From: Syngnathus acus
Taxonomy: Eukaryota > Chordata > Actinopteri > Syngnathiformes > Syngnathidae
Length of the DNA: 64,000 bases
Direction of reading: 5' to 3'
NCBI RefSeq assembly: GCF_901709675.1
Contig: NC_051098.1
Span: forward strand, 4,912,000-4,975,999
Shown: positions 1 through 13,500 of the stretch, piece by piece
How the letters are laid out: each line of letters starts with the position of its first letter
How positions within the stretch are numbered: the first letter of the stretch is position 1
Notes under the pieces: generated by a model
The model's input: only the letters and a program-made list of their open reading frames with translations
What the model was told of the DNA's origin: nothing
Database searches by the model: none
Translations under genes and position numbers: made by a program

Positions 1-31
1 TTGGATGAAATGCACTTTCTCTGTCCATCAG

Positions 32-3000
32 GTGGTGTCTCTGCGGGTTTTCCATGAGAAGCTGCTAAATTTGTTACCAGGAGGAAAGCAGCAGACTCTG
101 ACCTCAGATTGCGTTTTCGAACCTTTCTCTGGCCTTAACCCTCTCCAGTACAACCCCTACACTGAGGTTAGTTGAGTGGACTGCATGTGCGCTTTGAAAG
201 ATGAACTTTTTCTTCCTCCTTGAGTCAAATCTTTGTTGTATGCCTTTGTAGCCCCTTTGGAGGGCAGCAGTGGCTCAGTTTGAGCGCATCATGGCTCCGT
301 CAGAGCGGGAGGTGGCTGGCAGACTTAAGAGCTACATCGCTGATGTACAAGACAACCCACAGCAGGTTGTGTAACAGCGCTGATTGAAATGTACGGCCTT
401 GAATGTCTGCTCACCTCGAATACATGCATTTTATGTAGCTGTTGCAGGTGTTCCAAAAGCACAAGGAGTTAATCAGGCGGCCTAGCATCAGAAAAGAACT
501 GCAGTCTGAGAGAGACACTCTAATGGCCAGACTGCTTGACTACAACAAGGGTGAGCTCGATCGTCTCATATATCTCATCATTTTGAACCACTCTTTTTAT
601 TTTATTTTATAGTAGACTTTTTTTTTTTAAATAACAGACATTAACTGTGCTATTTGTATGTTAACCCCTTTTATAGGTTTGAAGACAGACTTTGAGAGTC
701 GCTGCCATGGAAATCCAGGAGAGAAGGCCGGCCCACTCATGGGGAGAAATCTCTCTGATGTGGTCAATAAAATTATCTGGGTTCAGCACATCATACATAA
801 GGTAGCCTTTTGAAGAAATACACATTACAAGCTTTTTAGGGACTATTAGATTTGCTGGTTTAGCAATGCTATCATAAATAACATCACAATCAAGGGCAAA
901 ACTAAAGTTGAGAAAATAAATGTAAAAAAAAAAAAAAAAATGTAAAGCTAGAAACAGATTCTTTTGTTCAGACAATAAAATTTTTAGGTTTTACCTGCTG
1001 ACAGTTTCGACTGCTACTCCAGTCTTCTTCAGAGCCGCCTGAATTGTGGTAAATATGTTAAAAGTTTATTTTCTTGTGCTTTCATCCCTGCATTAGGTGG
1101 AGGACTGTGTCCGCATCAGTGAAGCTCTGCTGTCAGATCTATCAGGGTTCAAAGGGTTTGTGCATTTCTGTGATGACTTTCTGGAGAATTTACGGGCTTA
1201 TGAACAGGAGCAGTTTGAGGAATGGTCCAGAGATTTATTGTCTGGTTTGGCCGATCCCAAGTCAGGACTCAGGTAAGACGCAGTCCACTTTTTATAAAAC
1301 GATTTATAAAACCTGTATTCACTGTATTACTGCTTAATACTTGAAGACACTAATGTTTTCAATTCACATTTTATTGTGCAAGTTTTGTCATCGCACAATC
1401 CCTAAATATGAACTATGCAAGTAAAATATTAAAAATGTAAAGTAAAGTAGGTCATTTGAAGATGCATTGACTCCATTCTGTGGTCCTATTGTAAAAATAT
1501 TTTCATCTGAATTGAGCCTTGTACTTGCACTTGTACTGTACTCCAATGTAATGCACATAATCCTTGTCGCTTTAGTCTCCAAGCGAGTGATCGAGTGATG
1601 GAACTGGATCATGCAGATGGCAGGTTGAAGATCCATTACTCTGACAGATTGGTCAGTCTGCTCAGGGAGGTCAGGCAGCTTTCTGCTCTGGGCTTTGCTA
1701 TTCCTGCAAAGATCCAACTGGCTGCTAATACTGCAGACAAGTTCCATAGGCAAGCCATTGTCCTCAAACAGGTGACCCTTTCTCGGTTTCCTTTCATGGT
1801 CTTATTTTCTCTTCTTGTTTTTGTTTGGTTCGGGCTTGCATTTTAACAAAGCTTTGTTATGCTTTATAGGTGGCAAATTTTTACAACACAATTGACCAGC
1901 AAATGATCCCATCTCAGAGACCAATGATGCTCACGCTTGCTTTGGCTTTTGAGCAAGTCATCAAGGTATTCCAAAAACAATAGAGCAAAGGCAACTGTTT
2001 GCGCTTGACAAGGAGCGAAATGTAATCGTTAAACCATTTATTGACTAAAAGTAGGTATAGACTATATTATTGTTTATTTGTGGATAGCTGGAATTGAATA
2101 AAACATGTAGTGTCTGTTTTGGGCTACCATAAAAGAAGGGTTGTCGTGGTCCTTATTAGAAGCCATTTAATTATTTTGAAGTCAAATCACTGCATAATTG
2201 TTTTTTAATGGCGTCTAGGTTATGATGATTATTATGTGATAATGTGTTATAATAACATCTCGTCTCTTGGACAGAATCCTCGTTCTCATTCAAAGGAATC
2301 AGGCAGTAAACTGCACATCACTTGGAACAATCCAAAAGAGCTGGAAGTTTACATCTCCAAACTGCAGTCTGCCACAGAGAAACTCTCCACCGAGAACAGG
2401 AAGCTACGCAAATGGCACACGGATTTCACAGGCAAGGTTGGAGCTCAGCCTTAAGCTTTTACCAATTCCTGTTACGGACTGTATGAATTTGTGGACTTAA
2501 CCCACAATTGGCTTCCTGTTCAACTTTGTGTGTGTTCTCAAGGTGGTGACTTTGATGAATGTCGACTTGCTTAGACATCAACAACGATGGAAAGAAGGCC
2601 TCCAGGAGCTCCGCACTGGCTTTGCCACTCTGGAGGCTCAGGTAATGATTGTTTGTGCACATGTGCCTGTGTTACCATGAAATCACTGTGCTTGATTGCG
2701 TCTCAAAGATTTAGGATTTTTCTATCTTGAAATTCAGGGCTTTAGGTCTGATGACATGCAGGCATGGCGGCAGCACTGGAATCATCAGCTATACAAGGCC
2801 CTTGAACACCAGTATCAGACCGGATTGGAAGCTCTCAACAAGAACCTACCTGAAATCCACATTGACCTTACGTTCAAGTGAATGCAACTTCTTTGTCGTT
2901 ATCCACAATTCCTCGTTTGAGTTTCCCAAAATGCATTCTCTTTGTCCTTTCTCTGAACAGACAGGGCCGGTTGCAGTTCCAACCGCCATTTGAGGAGGTA

Positions 3001-4556
3001 CGGGCACGCTATTACAGGGAGATGAAGAGGTTCATCGCAATCCCGAACCAGTTCAAAGGTGTCAGCGCACCGGGCGATCCGGTTATCTTTGGGGCTATGA
3101 TTGACAGGAATGCGTTTGGGTTCCTCACCATCTTCAACAAGGCAGAGGACCTCTTCAGCCGCTTGCAGGCTATTCAACACAAGTACAAGGTGCCAGAATA
3201 ACATTATATTGATGATGATGGTGACAGTGAGTAACATTCTGAACTCGACTTGTGTGTGTTTGTTTCTTTTTTTTTTTTTCTTAGGAGTGGGTGGTACTGG
3301 GCCAAGTAGATTTGGAGAAGTTAGTGGAGAAGCATCTAACCTCTGTGCAGGATTGGGAGAGGAATTTCAAGGCCCTGAAAGCCAGAGGAAAAGAATCAGA
3401 ACGTCTGCCTAGGTACCGTAATTTTCGGACTATAAGTCGCGGTTTTTTTTCATAGTTTGGGTGGGGGGGCGACTTATACTCAGGAGCGATTTATATACAT
3501 ATATATATATATATATGGTTTTTTTTCACTTTTTTGGGCATTTAATGGCTGGTGCGACTTATACTCCGGTGCGACTTATAGTCCGAAAATTACGGTACAT
3601 ATTATTGAAAACAAAAAGTATGGCCTTGAAACACTTTGGATACTTAATCAACTGCTAAATTATTTAAATCTTATTATGTATATCTGTAACCCTCATGAGG
3701 AAAAATGGTTCAGAAAATGGATGTATGGATGGATATTATATATATATAAAAAAATAAAATATTCACACACACATTCACACCTATGGACAATTAGAATCTT
3801 CAGTTAACGTTACATTCGGATGAACAGGGGTTAGATCGGAAACCATAGTTTCTGGGGAAAAAAAGGTCACACAAGCACGAGCAGAACATGAACTCTACAC
3901 AGGAAGGCTTGAACCAAGATACACGGTGCCTCTTGACTGAGGCAAATGACCTAACTAACTCCCCAGTGCTATTTGCAACTTAGCAAAGAAAATATGATAA
4001 AAATGGAGTTTGGGTCATTGAACATTTAAGCAATGGATATAGATAGGCAGAATGCACAAGGGCCCTATCAATCAACAATGGAAAATTATTTCATTTTTAG
4101 AACTATTGAAACCAATGTCTTTTCATAACGCATGTCACGTCCTTTATTTTTCAGCCAGGAGAAGGTTGACTGTGTCACAGTCAACTGTGAGCCGCTTAAA
4201 GCTGCCATTGATGGGCTCATCCAGAAGCTCTTTGACCTGCTGCTAATGTCTCTTCGGAAGTCCATACAAGGTGGAGGGCACAATAAATATACTGTTTATT
4301 TCTTTACAAACAAGACAATAAGTGTTTCTCTTTAGTCTTTTTGTCTGTTATTTTCTGGTAATTTTATGCTTGATTCTTTGTTGTTTGATTGCACCCATTT
4401 TGCTCACCTTGTAATGGCTCAATTGCAGGTCACACACAAGCCATAGACAGTTTTGTGTCAGAGTCTCTGGAGACCTTGTCCACACGACCAGAAAATATTG
4501 AAGCCGTTAGTGCTGCCAGTGGAAAATATACCAAGATTGTGGCCCACAAACCTGAG
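32..4556 (+). CDS. DYNC2H1: DYNC2H1 exons 1-14: N-terminal tail
   Basis: Exons: 32-166, 252-365, 448-550, 677-801, 1097-1272, 1576-1771, 1870-1965, 2275-2436, 2543-2641, 2738-2877, 2961-3189, 3285-3412, 4155-4270, 4429-4556. They encode the dynein tail, the part that dimerises and binds the intermediate and light-intermediate chains in this family. Visible blocks matching human DYNC2H1 are [55 protein letters not shown] and [15 protein letters not shown]. The first block starts after a clear cag acceptor at 29-31 in phase 0, so earlier exons must lie upstream. Exon 12 ends at 3412, where the donor dinucleotide is fused to a TA-flanked palindromic transposon. Exon 14 is the least conserved of the set. 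Confidence 0.95.
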
Positions 4557-7500
4557 GTAAGAAACAAATATCCCATACTCTAGAATTTAAAACATAGTGT
4601 GAAAAAGAATTGTTGCATTTTACAATATTCAAATCACTGAATCTGTAGAATGATTTTTGTCTCTGCATTTTAAATTGTCATTTAATTGTAAAAGGAAATG
4701 AACTGCTTTACAATAAAAGTTAAAAACAATGTACCTAATTACTAACTCAGCTCATTAACACTTAAGACGCGTAGCGGATGCGGACTCGTGACATGGCGAT
4801 GAACCTGCAGAGGGTAATAATACTGCGTGTGCCTCAGCGGTGAGACAGCTCAGTTTGCAATTTAAATTCTGCTTCCTTTATTGATGATGTGCACTTTTGT
4901 TGATCTAGGTAAAATATACTGAGCAGTTTGGAGTATGGTTATAATCACCATTTTCTTGTTTGCCATTTCTGATACGCCTCTGCAGTTGCATCACAAGAAA
5001 ATGATGAAAAGAAGAAAAACACTTATGACGCAGTTGAAGTCACTTGTGCATTTCTCCCCAAAATTCTATGGCCACTATCTACCTTTGGAGTGACTCCTTT
5101 CTGGCACAGAAAATTACTTTACTATCATTTTATCATCATCAGAAGCTGCATCTGTATAGATTGTTTAATGTAGTTTTGATGAAGTTACATTTTATTACTT
5201 TAAATATAAAATATTTGAAAATAGAACCAAAATTAGAAAAATATGTTCATGTTTGTAGCATAAAAAACATTCCTTGTATTTGAGGTCTTCATGGAGTGGT
5301 GTAGGTCATGCATCTAAAGGTTAACTGTTTGGGTTCAAATAGATCCTGCCTCAGTTCAAGTCGGCAGAGGAGAAGAATCGTTTGCTGCGAGCGGTATCCG
5401 GGGCGGGGCTGGACTCCCTCTCCTCCCTGAGGGCCAAATGGGACAAACTGGAGCTTGTCATGGAGAGCCACCAGCTCATGATAAAAGATCAGGTATATCA
5501 ACAGAGCATCATGTTTGGAGTTCTTGATGGGACACATTTTCTGTAACAGCATTTACTTGCTTGTAGTACTTATTTCTTCCTTTATCTCGCAAGCACCATA
5601 CCTCCTTCACTGTATTTCCCAGTGTCTGACTTTTTTTGATATCGCTCATGCTCTTCTCCTTTTGTAGGTGGAGGTGATGCGAAGTCACACCACAGATCGT
5701 ATCAATGCCTATAGGGCAGATCTGGATAGGTTCAAGGCCCGCTGGGACCAGCTGAAGCCCAAAGAGGAGATGCTTGAGTCTGGTGATCATGAAACCCTAC
5801 TAGCCAGTCTTCAAATAATCAGAGATAAGCAGCAAGAGTTTCAGGAGTTAGAATTAGTGCGCAGTAAACTAATGTAAATACTTTACTATATATTTCATAT
5901 CAAGCATATCAAAATTCCATTTCTGGTGCTGCTGCTTCACCGTACTTCTCCTCTCTCGAGTGAGGACTGTGTCTACTTTGACCTGGAGGTTCCAACTTTC
6001 CCTCTGGCTGAAGAGACAAAACAAGACATGGAGGTGTATAGCCAGATGTGGGGTCTGTATGAGGAGTGGCACCAAGGCTTTACAGAAAAGGCTCAGGAGG
6101 ACTGGATCTCATTCAGGTAAAGCTACAAATAGAGCCAAAACAAATCCTGGATGCCATTATTGTTGTTTCTTAAAATAGTTTTCTTTGCTTGAACATTTTT
6201 TTTACAGGAGTAAGACCTACCTGTTTGAGGAATTTCTATTTACATGGCAGGATAAACTCAGGAAGCTGGAACAACCTACTGCCATTTCTGTTAAACTGCA
6301 AGAAGAAGTGGATAAATATAAGGTACACACTACAGTTAAAGAATTTTTTTGCTTTCCTTATCAGTTGACCTCTTATGTGTGTAATGAGTTTGTTGTTTGT
6401 CTAATGAATAACTTTTCCATCTGTGTGTTCAGAGCATTGTTCCAGTGCTGAAGTATGTGCGTGGGGAACACCTTTCTCAAGACCACTGGTTGGACATGTT
6501 CCGCTTACTCGGTCTTCCAAGGGGGATGACTTTAGAAAGACTCACCTTTAATGACCTTCTTGGAGTGGCAGATAACATTATTGCAAAGGCCATGGAGCTT
6601 AAGGTACACTGGATATAAAAAAGCCTACACAATACGGTTCAAATGCCAGTTATTCGTGACATGGAAAAATGAGACAAAGATAAATCATTTCACAACTTTT
6701 TGACCATTAATGCGACCTATAACTCAGTTAAAAAAAGGAATCTTTTCAGGAGGGAATGTAGAGATGAACTGAGATAGAGTGGCTGCGCACCTTTTTATAA
6801 GTGGGAATGTCCATGTTCAAAATTACCCAATTAGGTTCAAACTTAAGCTCAATGGGGGCCAGCACACACATGGCACCATTTAACCCCCAAATAAATTTGA
6901 GCTATTCTAGTATTCTGGTATACTTTTTCCAACATTTGTTGCTTTCTAGCGGACGTTTTGTACAATAATTGCTATATGAAACTGTTCATCATTCCCTCCA
7001 CCTTGACTAAGGTCAAATTAATGGCAGCAATGCTTTTGAATGATTTATGTAGGTCACATTTTTTTTAATATCGCAAAAACCTTCATTTGAACAAGGTGTA
7101 TAAACCACTGTAAGACATGCACACACACAACTGCACTCTAACACAGCGAGGCAGTTATCCGTCCATTTGCTGACCTAAGTAATATCCTTTTATTACCCTC
7201 CTTAATGCGGTAAGTGATGAGAAACTGGAGAGCGTAATGCAGGAAAATTAAACATATTTGATTCAGCACATTTACACTTTATAAATTCATAACCACTTAA
7301 GTTTGTTGGAGCACAGGTCAGTTTCGATTGAGATTTCTAGAAATATTTTTTGGTCACTGTAACACTACAGTTCACTCTGTCTCGTTTCATGTGTTTGTAG
7401 GACCTGAACAGTCGTGCCCAGGCAGAGGTGACAATCAGAGAAGCACTGAGAGAGTTGGATTTGTGGGGAGCAGCAGCTACCTTTAACCTCACAGAGTACA

Positions 7501-10500
7501 CTGGCAGCAGCGGGCATACTTTAAACATCATCAAAGACTGGAAGGATATAGTCAGCCAGGTAGAAGCAAATGTGCTCTCACATAGAATCCTGAGTACAGT
7601 ATTGAGCCTGGTGAGGGGTACACATATGAATTTATATTGTGGCCTCCTCCAGCATGGTACAATTAGAACTGAGGAAAATGCAACTTCTATGAGACCATAA
7701 ATATAAATCGACCAAACGAAAGAGAAAGTGCGGCAGTTAAATAAGCATACGATCCTAAACCACTGTGCCAACTAGCTCGCCGTTCTTAAGCCATAATGGG
7801 TCTATGACCAACGTTATGTTGCAGACCAATCAGTTGAGCATCATTGCCCTACAACTGTGCATTGCAAATTGCTAGACTGAAAAAGTCTGTGCCTTCAGCT
7901 GTGTGACTGAGTGTAATGCATTGTTAAATACTATTTATCCTGAATATTGAGCAGGCATCACGTTGAAGCACCATTGAAATGATTTCAGACAAGAGACAAA
8001 ATTATTCAGGCCATTTTAGCAATAATCATTTTAAGTTACACTATATGATTGGATAACTTTTTTAATATCCCATGAGATAAGCTGTCTTGTTCTACTTCAT
8101 TTTAAATGTGCTGTTACCCCTATTTGAGGAACCAGTTTGTGAGACTGCAGTTATTGAGATTCATCCCACGTTTTCAGATATCATTTACAGGCCAATAGAT
8201 TTTGGAGTCTTAAATGTATCGAGTAGTGACTAACTGCCAGAAAGCAGACACATAAATCCTCAGCTTCACTTTTGTTTAAACTGGCAAACTTTTTTACCTC
8301 ATGATTTACACTTCACCTTCTGTCCCTGAACAAAGCATGATCAGTTCCATCTTGTCATCTGCTCTGCACGTTATGAGTCAGATACACTCAACCTTTGCCT
8401 CTACAAAAATGGGTTGTACTCACATAAACTAATGTAGAATCTGATAAACTCACCGTACGCACTGAGTCTGCCAAACACACAGATCATTTTCTTCTGGGAG
8501 GAGTATTTACAAAACTCAGACCATTGATTTTGTGTATTTGAAATTTTGTCTTAAATGCATCTGCAAACAGCACAGCTGTGCATAACCATGATGCAGACGT
8601 GCAGTCAAATTGTTTTTAAACACAGTAAAATCAAAAAATATTTGCATTTCTTCTGTAATAGTTCCACCAGCTCATTTACATAGGTGTCATTTCGTCTCGA
8701 TGAATTTGCATTAATCTAAAATCAGTCCAGCAGACACTAAGAGATGAAATCTTCGCAGTTGAGCCAATGTTGGCTTTTTGCCACTTTGTGTCCATCTAGG
8801 TAGGAGATAACCGCTGTTTGCTGCAGTCTCTGAAAGACTCTCCCTACTACCGCAACTTCCAGGACAAGGTCAGATGAAAGTGTGGATTGAGCTCCTTTGC
8901 ATAATCAGTAACAATTAAGACAAAAAAAAGAGTAACATAACTTTGTGATGTTTATTCCGATGTATCTTCAGGTCAGCTTGTGGGAGGTACGTCTATCAGA
9001 TTTGGACGAATACCTTCTTAGTCTCAATGCCATCCAGAGAAGATGGGTTTATCTGGAGCCTATCTTTGGACGGGGAGCATTACCCCGAGAGGAAGCCCGC
9101 TTCAAACGAGTTGATGAGGACTTCAGGTGACTGGAATGTAAATCTGACTTTTGTGACAAGATGGTGGACTGTCTTATCCTTAGTCCTCCTGAATCTAAAT
9201 ACTTAGAGTCATTCAGGGTAGTTTACAGGGTTTGAGTTGAGTTACACTCAACTTACCCTCAACCGCGTCAAACACATTTGGGATGTGCACTTGTATATTT
9301 TCTTTCATTTTCACATTCTATACGTGGAATGGCCAGAACTCTCAATATTTGCATCCGTACTATGTCAGGATATGCAATTATGCACTATAAACATGAACTA
9401 ACAGAAATCTGCCACCCATGTACCACTCAGGGCAATCATGTCAGATATCCAGAGGGACAACAGAGTCATTTCTTTGAGTTCAAGGGCTGGCATCAGAAAC
9501 TCCCTGGTGACCATAATGGACCAGCTGCAGCGCTGCCAAAAATCACTCAATGAGTTTCTGGAGGTATATGCACACCAAAAGCACCATCATAAGACGTCAC
9601 GTATCACAGCTTCAAAAAAACCTGTGTCTGTTTTAGGAAAAGCGCTCGGCCTTCCCAAGGTTTTATTTTATAGGAGATGATGATCTTTTAGAGATTCTTG
9701 GTCAGGCTACTAACCCAACGGTTATCCAGTCACACCTCAAGAAACTCTTTGCAGGTCACAAGCCTTTATTCTATACACATTTAGTGGACACACACCGTTA
9801 AAACATGAAACTTTGTGGCTTGAACAGGGAACCTAATTAATCTACTTCCTGAACAGGTATCCATAGTGTTGTGTTTGATGAGCAGTGCCAGCACATTGTG
9901 GCCATGTGTTCCTTGGACGGCGAGATGGTGCCTCTCAAAAAAACTGTTCAAATCTCCAACCTTGTAGAGGTAAATAACACGGGAAGTGTGACATATAGAC
10001 TATAGAAAAAAATAGTTTGGTGTTTTTAATTTCAATACAGATATGGTCTGTTACCCATTGTTTCAAAATCTGTGTTTTATAGGTGTGGTTAAATGAGCTT
10101 TCGAAAGAAATGAAGGGGACGTTGAGGGAAATGCTGTATGAATGTGTCACTGCAGGGAAAAAGGGGGATGTCGACCCCTCACGTTATCCGTCACAAGTAC
10201 GTATACGTACATCATTTTTCATACGGTTTATGACTTAAGACTGCTTCTCTTTTAATCTTTGTGTTCATCTTTCCATAAAAAGCCTGTAAAGTCAACAATG
10301 TAATTTTTGGGTATAGATTTTGTGTCTTGCAGAGCAAATTCAGTTTACTGAAGATGTCGAGCGAGCACTCAAGGAACATAGTCTCCAACAGCTAGAGTTG
10401 GAGCTCAGTACCAAGCTGGAACACTACACCACAGTTGACACCAGCTCTGATGACCAGACAAATACAGGTTGGCCTACTGGAGTTATTGGCTCTTTTTTTT

Positions 10501-13500
10501 TTTTTTTTTTTTTTAAATAGAGCACTCTATAAACAACTACTACAGCTTTTTCTACTCATGTCACAACACAGATGGTTTTACTTGTACAGATTTGAATCAA
10601 TTTCTAGGTTGGTAGCTACGATCCTTAATTTATCCTGTGTTTCTGTTGATCATACAATCTTAATTACAACATTGCAACCATATTACAGCAAGCAATTAAG
10701 CAGCAGGCAAATCATTATTATTTCAGGTCAGAAGCAATAGTTGAAAAGCGTATAACTGGCAATAATAATAATTTAAACAAAACAACAAGCAAGGGAAATT
10801 GAAATGGTAATTGTAAAGCGTAAATCATTTATTGTAATGTGAATTCTCTGCAAGTTATTGTGATGGAACACTGTTAACCGAGTTTAAAGCAGCGTTTTGT
10901 ATTCCAAAACACCTGCTCTAACCACTATGTTTTTTTGTACAGTCCATTTGTATTTCCTACAAACACACAACTTAACCACTTGCATTTAGTAATATGGTTT
11001 ACGTGCAGTGGGAGCTAATCGTTTATGTAAGGAGCAAATTAATGTATTGAACAGCTGTAAAATTAGCACCAACTTTCTGTCCAAACAACATTGTAAACAA
11101 ATGCAATATATTCTATTTGCGTCAGTCTTAAAAAGACTGAACTAATTTAATTGCTCAGTTTATTAACAGTATTTTGTTGGATTGTAAATGAGAAGGTGGC
11201 AAGTAGGTATGAAGATTGTTTACTTTGGATATCTCATTTCACCCATGCATTGGTCCATATAATAATGTCCCTGCACAGACACTGGCATTCTGCAGTTGAA
11301 GTTGAAGGCCTTGATTCTGGACATAATCCACAACATCAGTGTGGTGAAGCATCTGAAGCAAGCTGGAGTCAGCGACCTTGAGGCCTGGGCTTGGCAGAAG
11401 CAACTGCGTTTCTACATGGGACCTGATAAATGCTGTTACATTAATATGGTGGATGCACAGTTCAGCTACACCTATGAGTACCAGGTGGGTACTGCAACTC
11501 CTATATTTTTGGTCTTTTGCAACAATCCACCTCCTACACTGATTCAAGGAAAGGCTTCGCTTTGAGCATGACCTTGTGATAATTATTGAGGAGGACATCT
11601 GCAAGAAACCTTTCCATAACATTGGCACACACTTAAGTCCAATAACGTGTGTCACCAATAATTAGTCCGAAAAATATGACAGGATCTTAATGGGAAGATG
11701 AAGCTGGTGCTGGACATTTAATTCACAAATGCCTGTGTGTGAGAACATTGACTCAGGTTGAAGTCATTTGTCAGACATCAAATTTGTGGGTATAGAATAT
11801 TCTAGCCAGGTAAATGCCTCATCTCATGCCATTCAATAGACTCATACTCTACCTCTACTAACCCTGCCCTCATTTGATTCAAGATCAAAATGTAAACCTG
11901 ACTCCACATTCTATATATGCCCGACTTACAAGATTCTCAGATGTTAATTAAAAATAAAAACTATTTTGGAGCTAAATGTAATCTGTGATTTCACATTTCT
12001 AGGTCTCACCACAAAATTTAATTGAAATAAAAAATTCTATAGAAAACAACAGAGATGAAAACATTATATAATATATTGAAATTTAATTGAAAACTATCTA
12101 TATAGTTTTAAACACTACAACAAGCCATAGTAAGATAAACTAATGTAAACTGTCACTCAAAGCATTGCATAATGGGGCAAAACTATCCCTTATCATGCAC
12201 TTTTTGTATCTGGCACTCTTGGCTTCTGTTCAATGAAAAGTGTATAACATCAAGTTTATTGTTTGGTCTTGTTTAAAAAAATATATACGTACTTTTGGAA
12301 ATATAGGTTTTAATTGGACAGTGATGTGCCTACCTGTATTCATCCATACTCATCATCTCAGTTTACAGCATCTATAGTAAGGTGTCTTTGTGATTTTGCT
12401 AAATGAAATAAAGCACAATTTGGGGAACTTTTGAGATGCATATTTCATAATGTCCAAGGAATATACTACTACCATTTGGGGGAGCTGTTTATTTAACAAT
12501 GGGTGAAGGTAAAAGCACATTGTGTTCGGACATGAAAAGACATTAAAAGCATCTGTCATTTGTTTTGCTGGTCAGTCAGTTCTTTTGAGACAGCATGTCT
12601 CTTCATCACCCACCTTCTTTTTCTCTGTTCACATCGTATCATTCTACTGTCATCTTCATGAGCTTTTTTTCTCTCAATTCCCTCTCCATTTTCCCCCTCT
12701 CGCTTTGTTGTGTTGCAGGGAAATGCGGCAAAGCTGGTTCACACTCCACTGACTGATAAATGCTACTTGACTCTGACTCAGGCCATGAAGATGGGGCTTG
12801 GGGGGAACCCCTACGGGCCAGCTGGAACAGGCAAGACCGAGTCAGTCAAAGCCCTGGGTGGGTTGTTTGGGCGCCAGGTTTTGGTGTTCAATTGTGATGA
12901 GGTAAAAATTTGGTCCATATATTAGTATATACGAGAAAGACATGAGTAATTTGTGATAGGTGTCTGTTATTCACCAAGGTAAACATCATTGGATAACTTC
13001 AAGGATTGATGTATTGTCTATAGATGAATAGATTATGTTTGTCTTTAATCTTTGTCATATCACAATATTTATAAATATGTGACTTCAAAAGGAAGAGCAA
13101 ATGAAAGTCTCATTTCCCGTGTTGTCTTTTTACCCAGGGTATTGATGTGAAATCAATGGGACGCATTTTTGTGGGCTTGGTGAAGTGTGGCGCATGGGGC
13201 TGCTTTGACGAGTTCAATCGTTTGGAGGAGGCAGTGCTATCTGCAGTTTCTATGCAGATTCAAGCCATTCAAGACTCCCTGAAACATCACAAGCGCACAT
13301 GCGAACTGATGGGGAGGGAGGTCAGTGAATAAGAACTGATGCAATACCATTTAGTACAGATGCCAAGTTCTTGTCTCAATGTTCTTCGATGATTCTATCC
13401 TTCATTTCAGTGGCTATTCATACATGTACTGTACCTATCAACTACAACATTTATTAATCTACAAAATAAATTAGACAACCAAGGAATGTATATGTATGTG

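Noticed and set aside
1388-1753. Minus-strand open frame of 121 codons over DYNC2H1 exon 6
   Set aside because: It is the antisense shadow of a confirmed coding exon (1576-1771), with no homology of its own.
7337-7771. Minus-strand open frame of 144 codons
   Set aside because: It overlaps exon 20 (7401-7559) on the opposite strand and shows no recognisable protein features.
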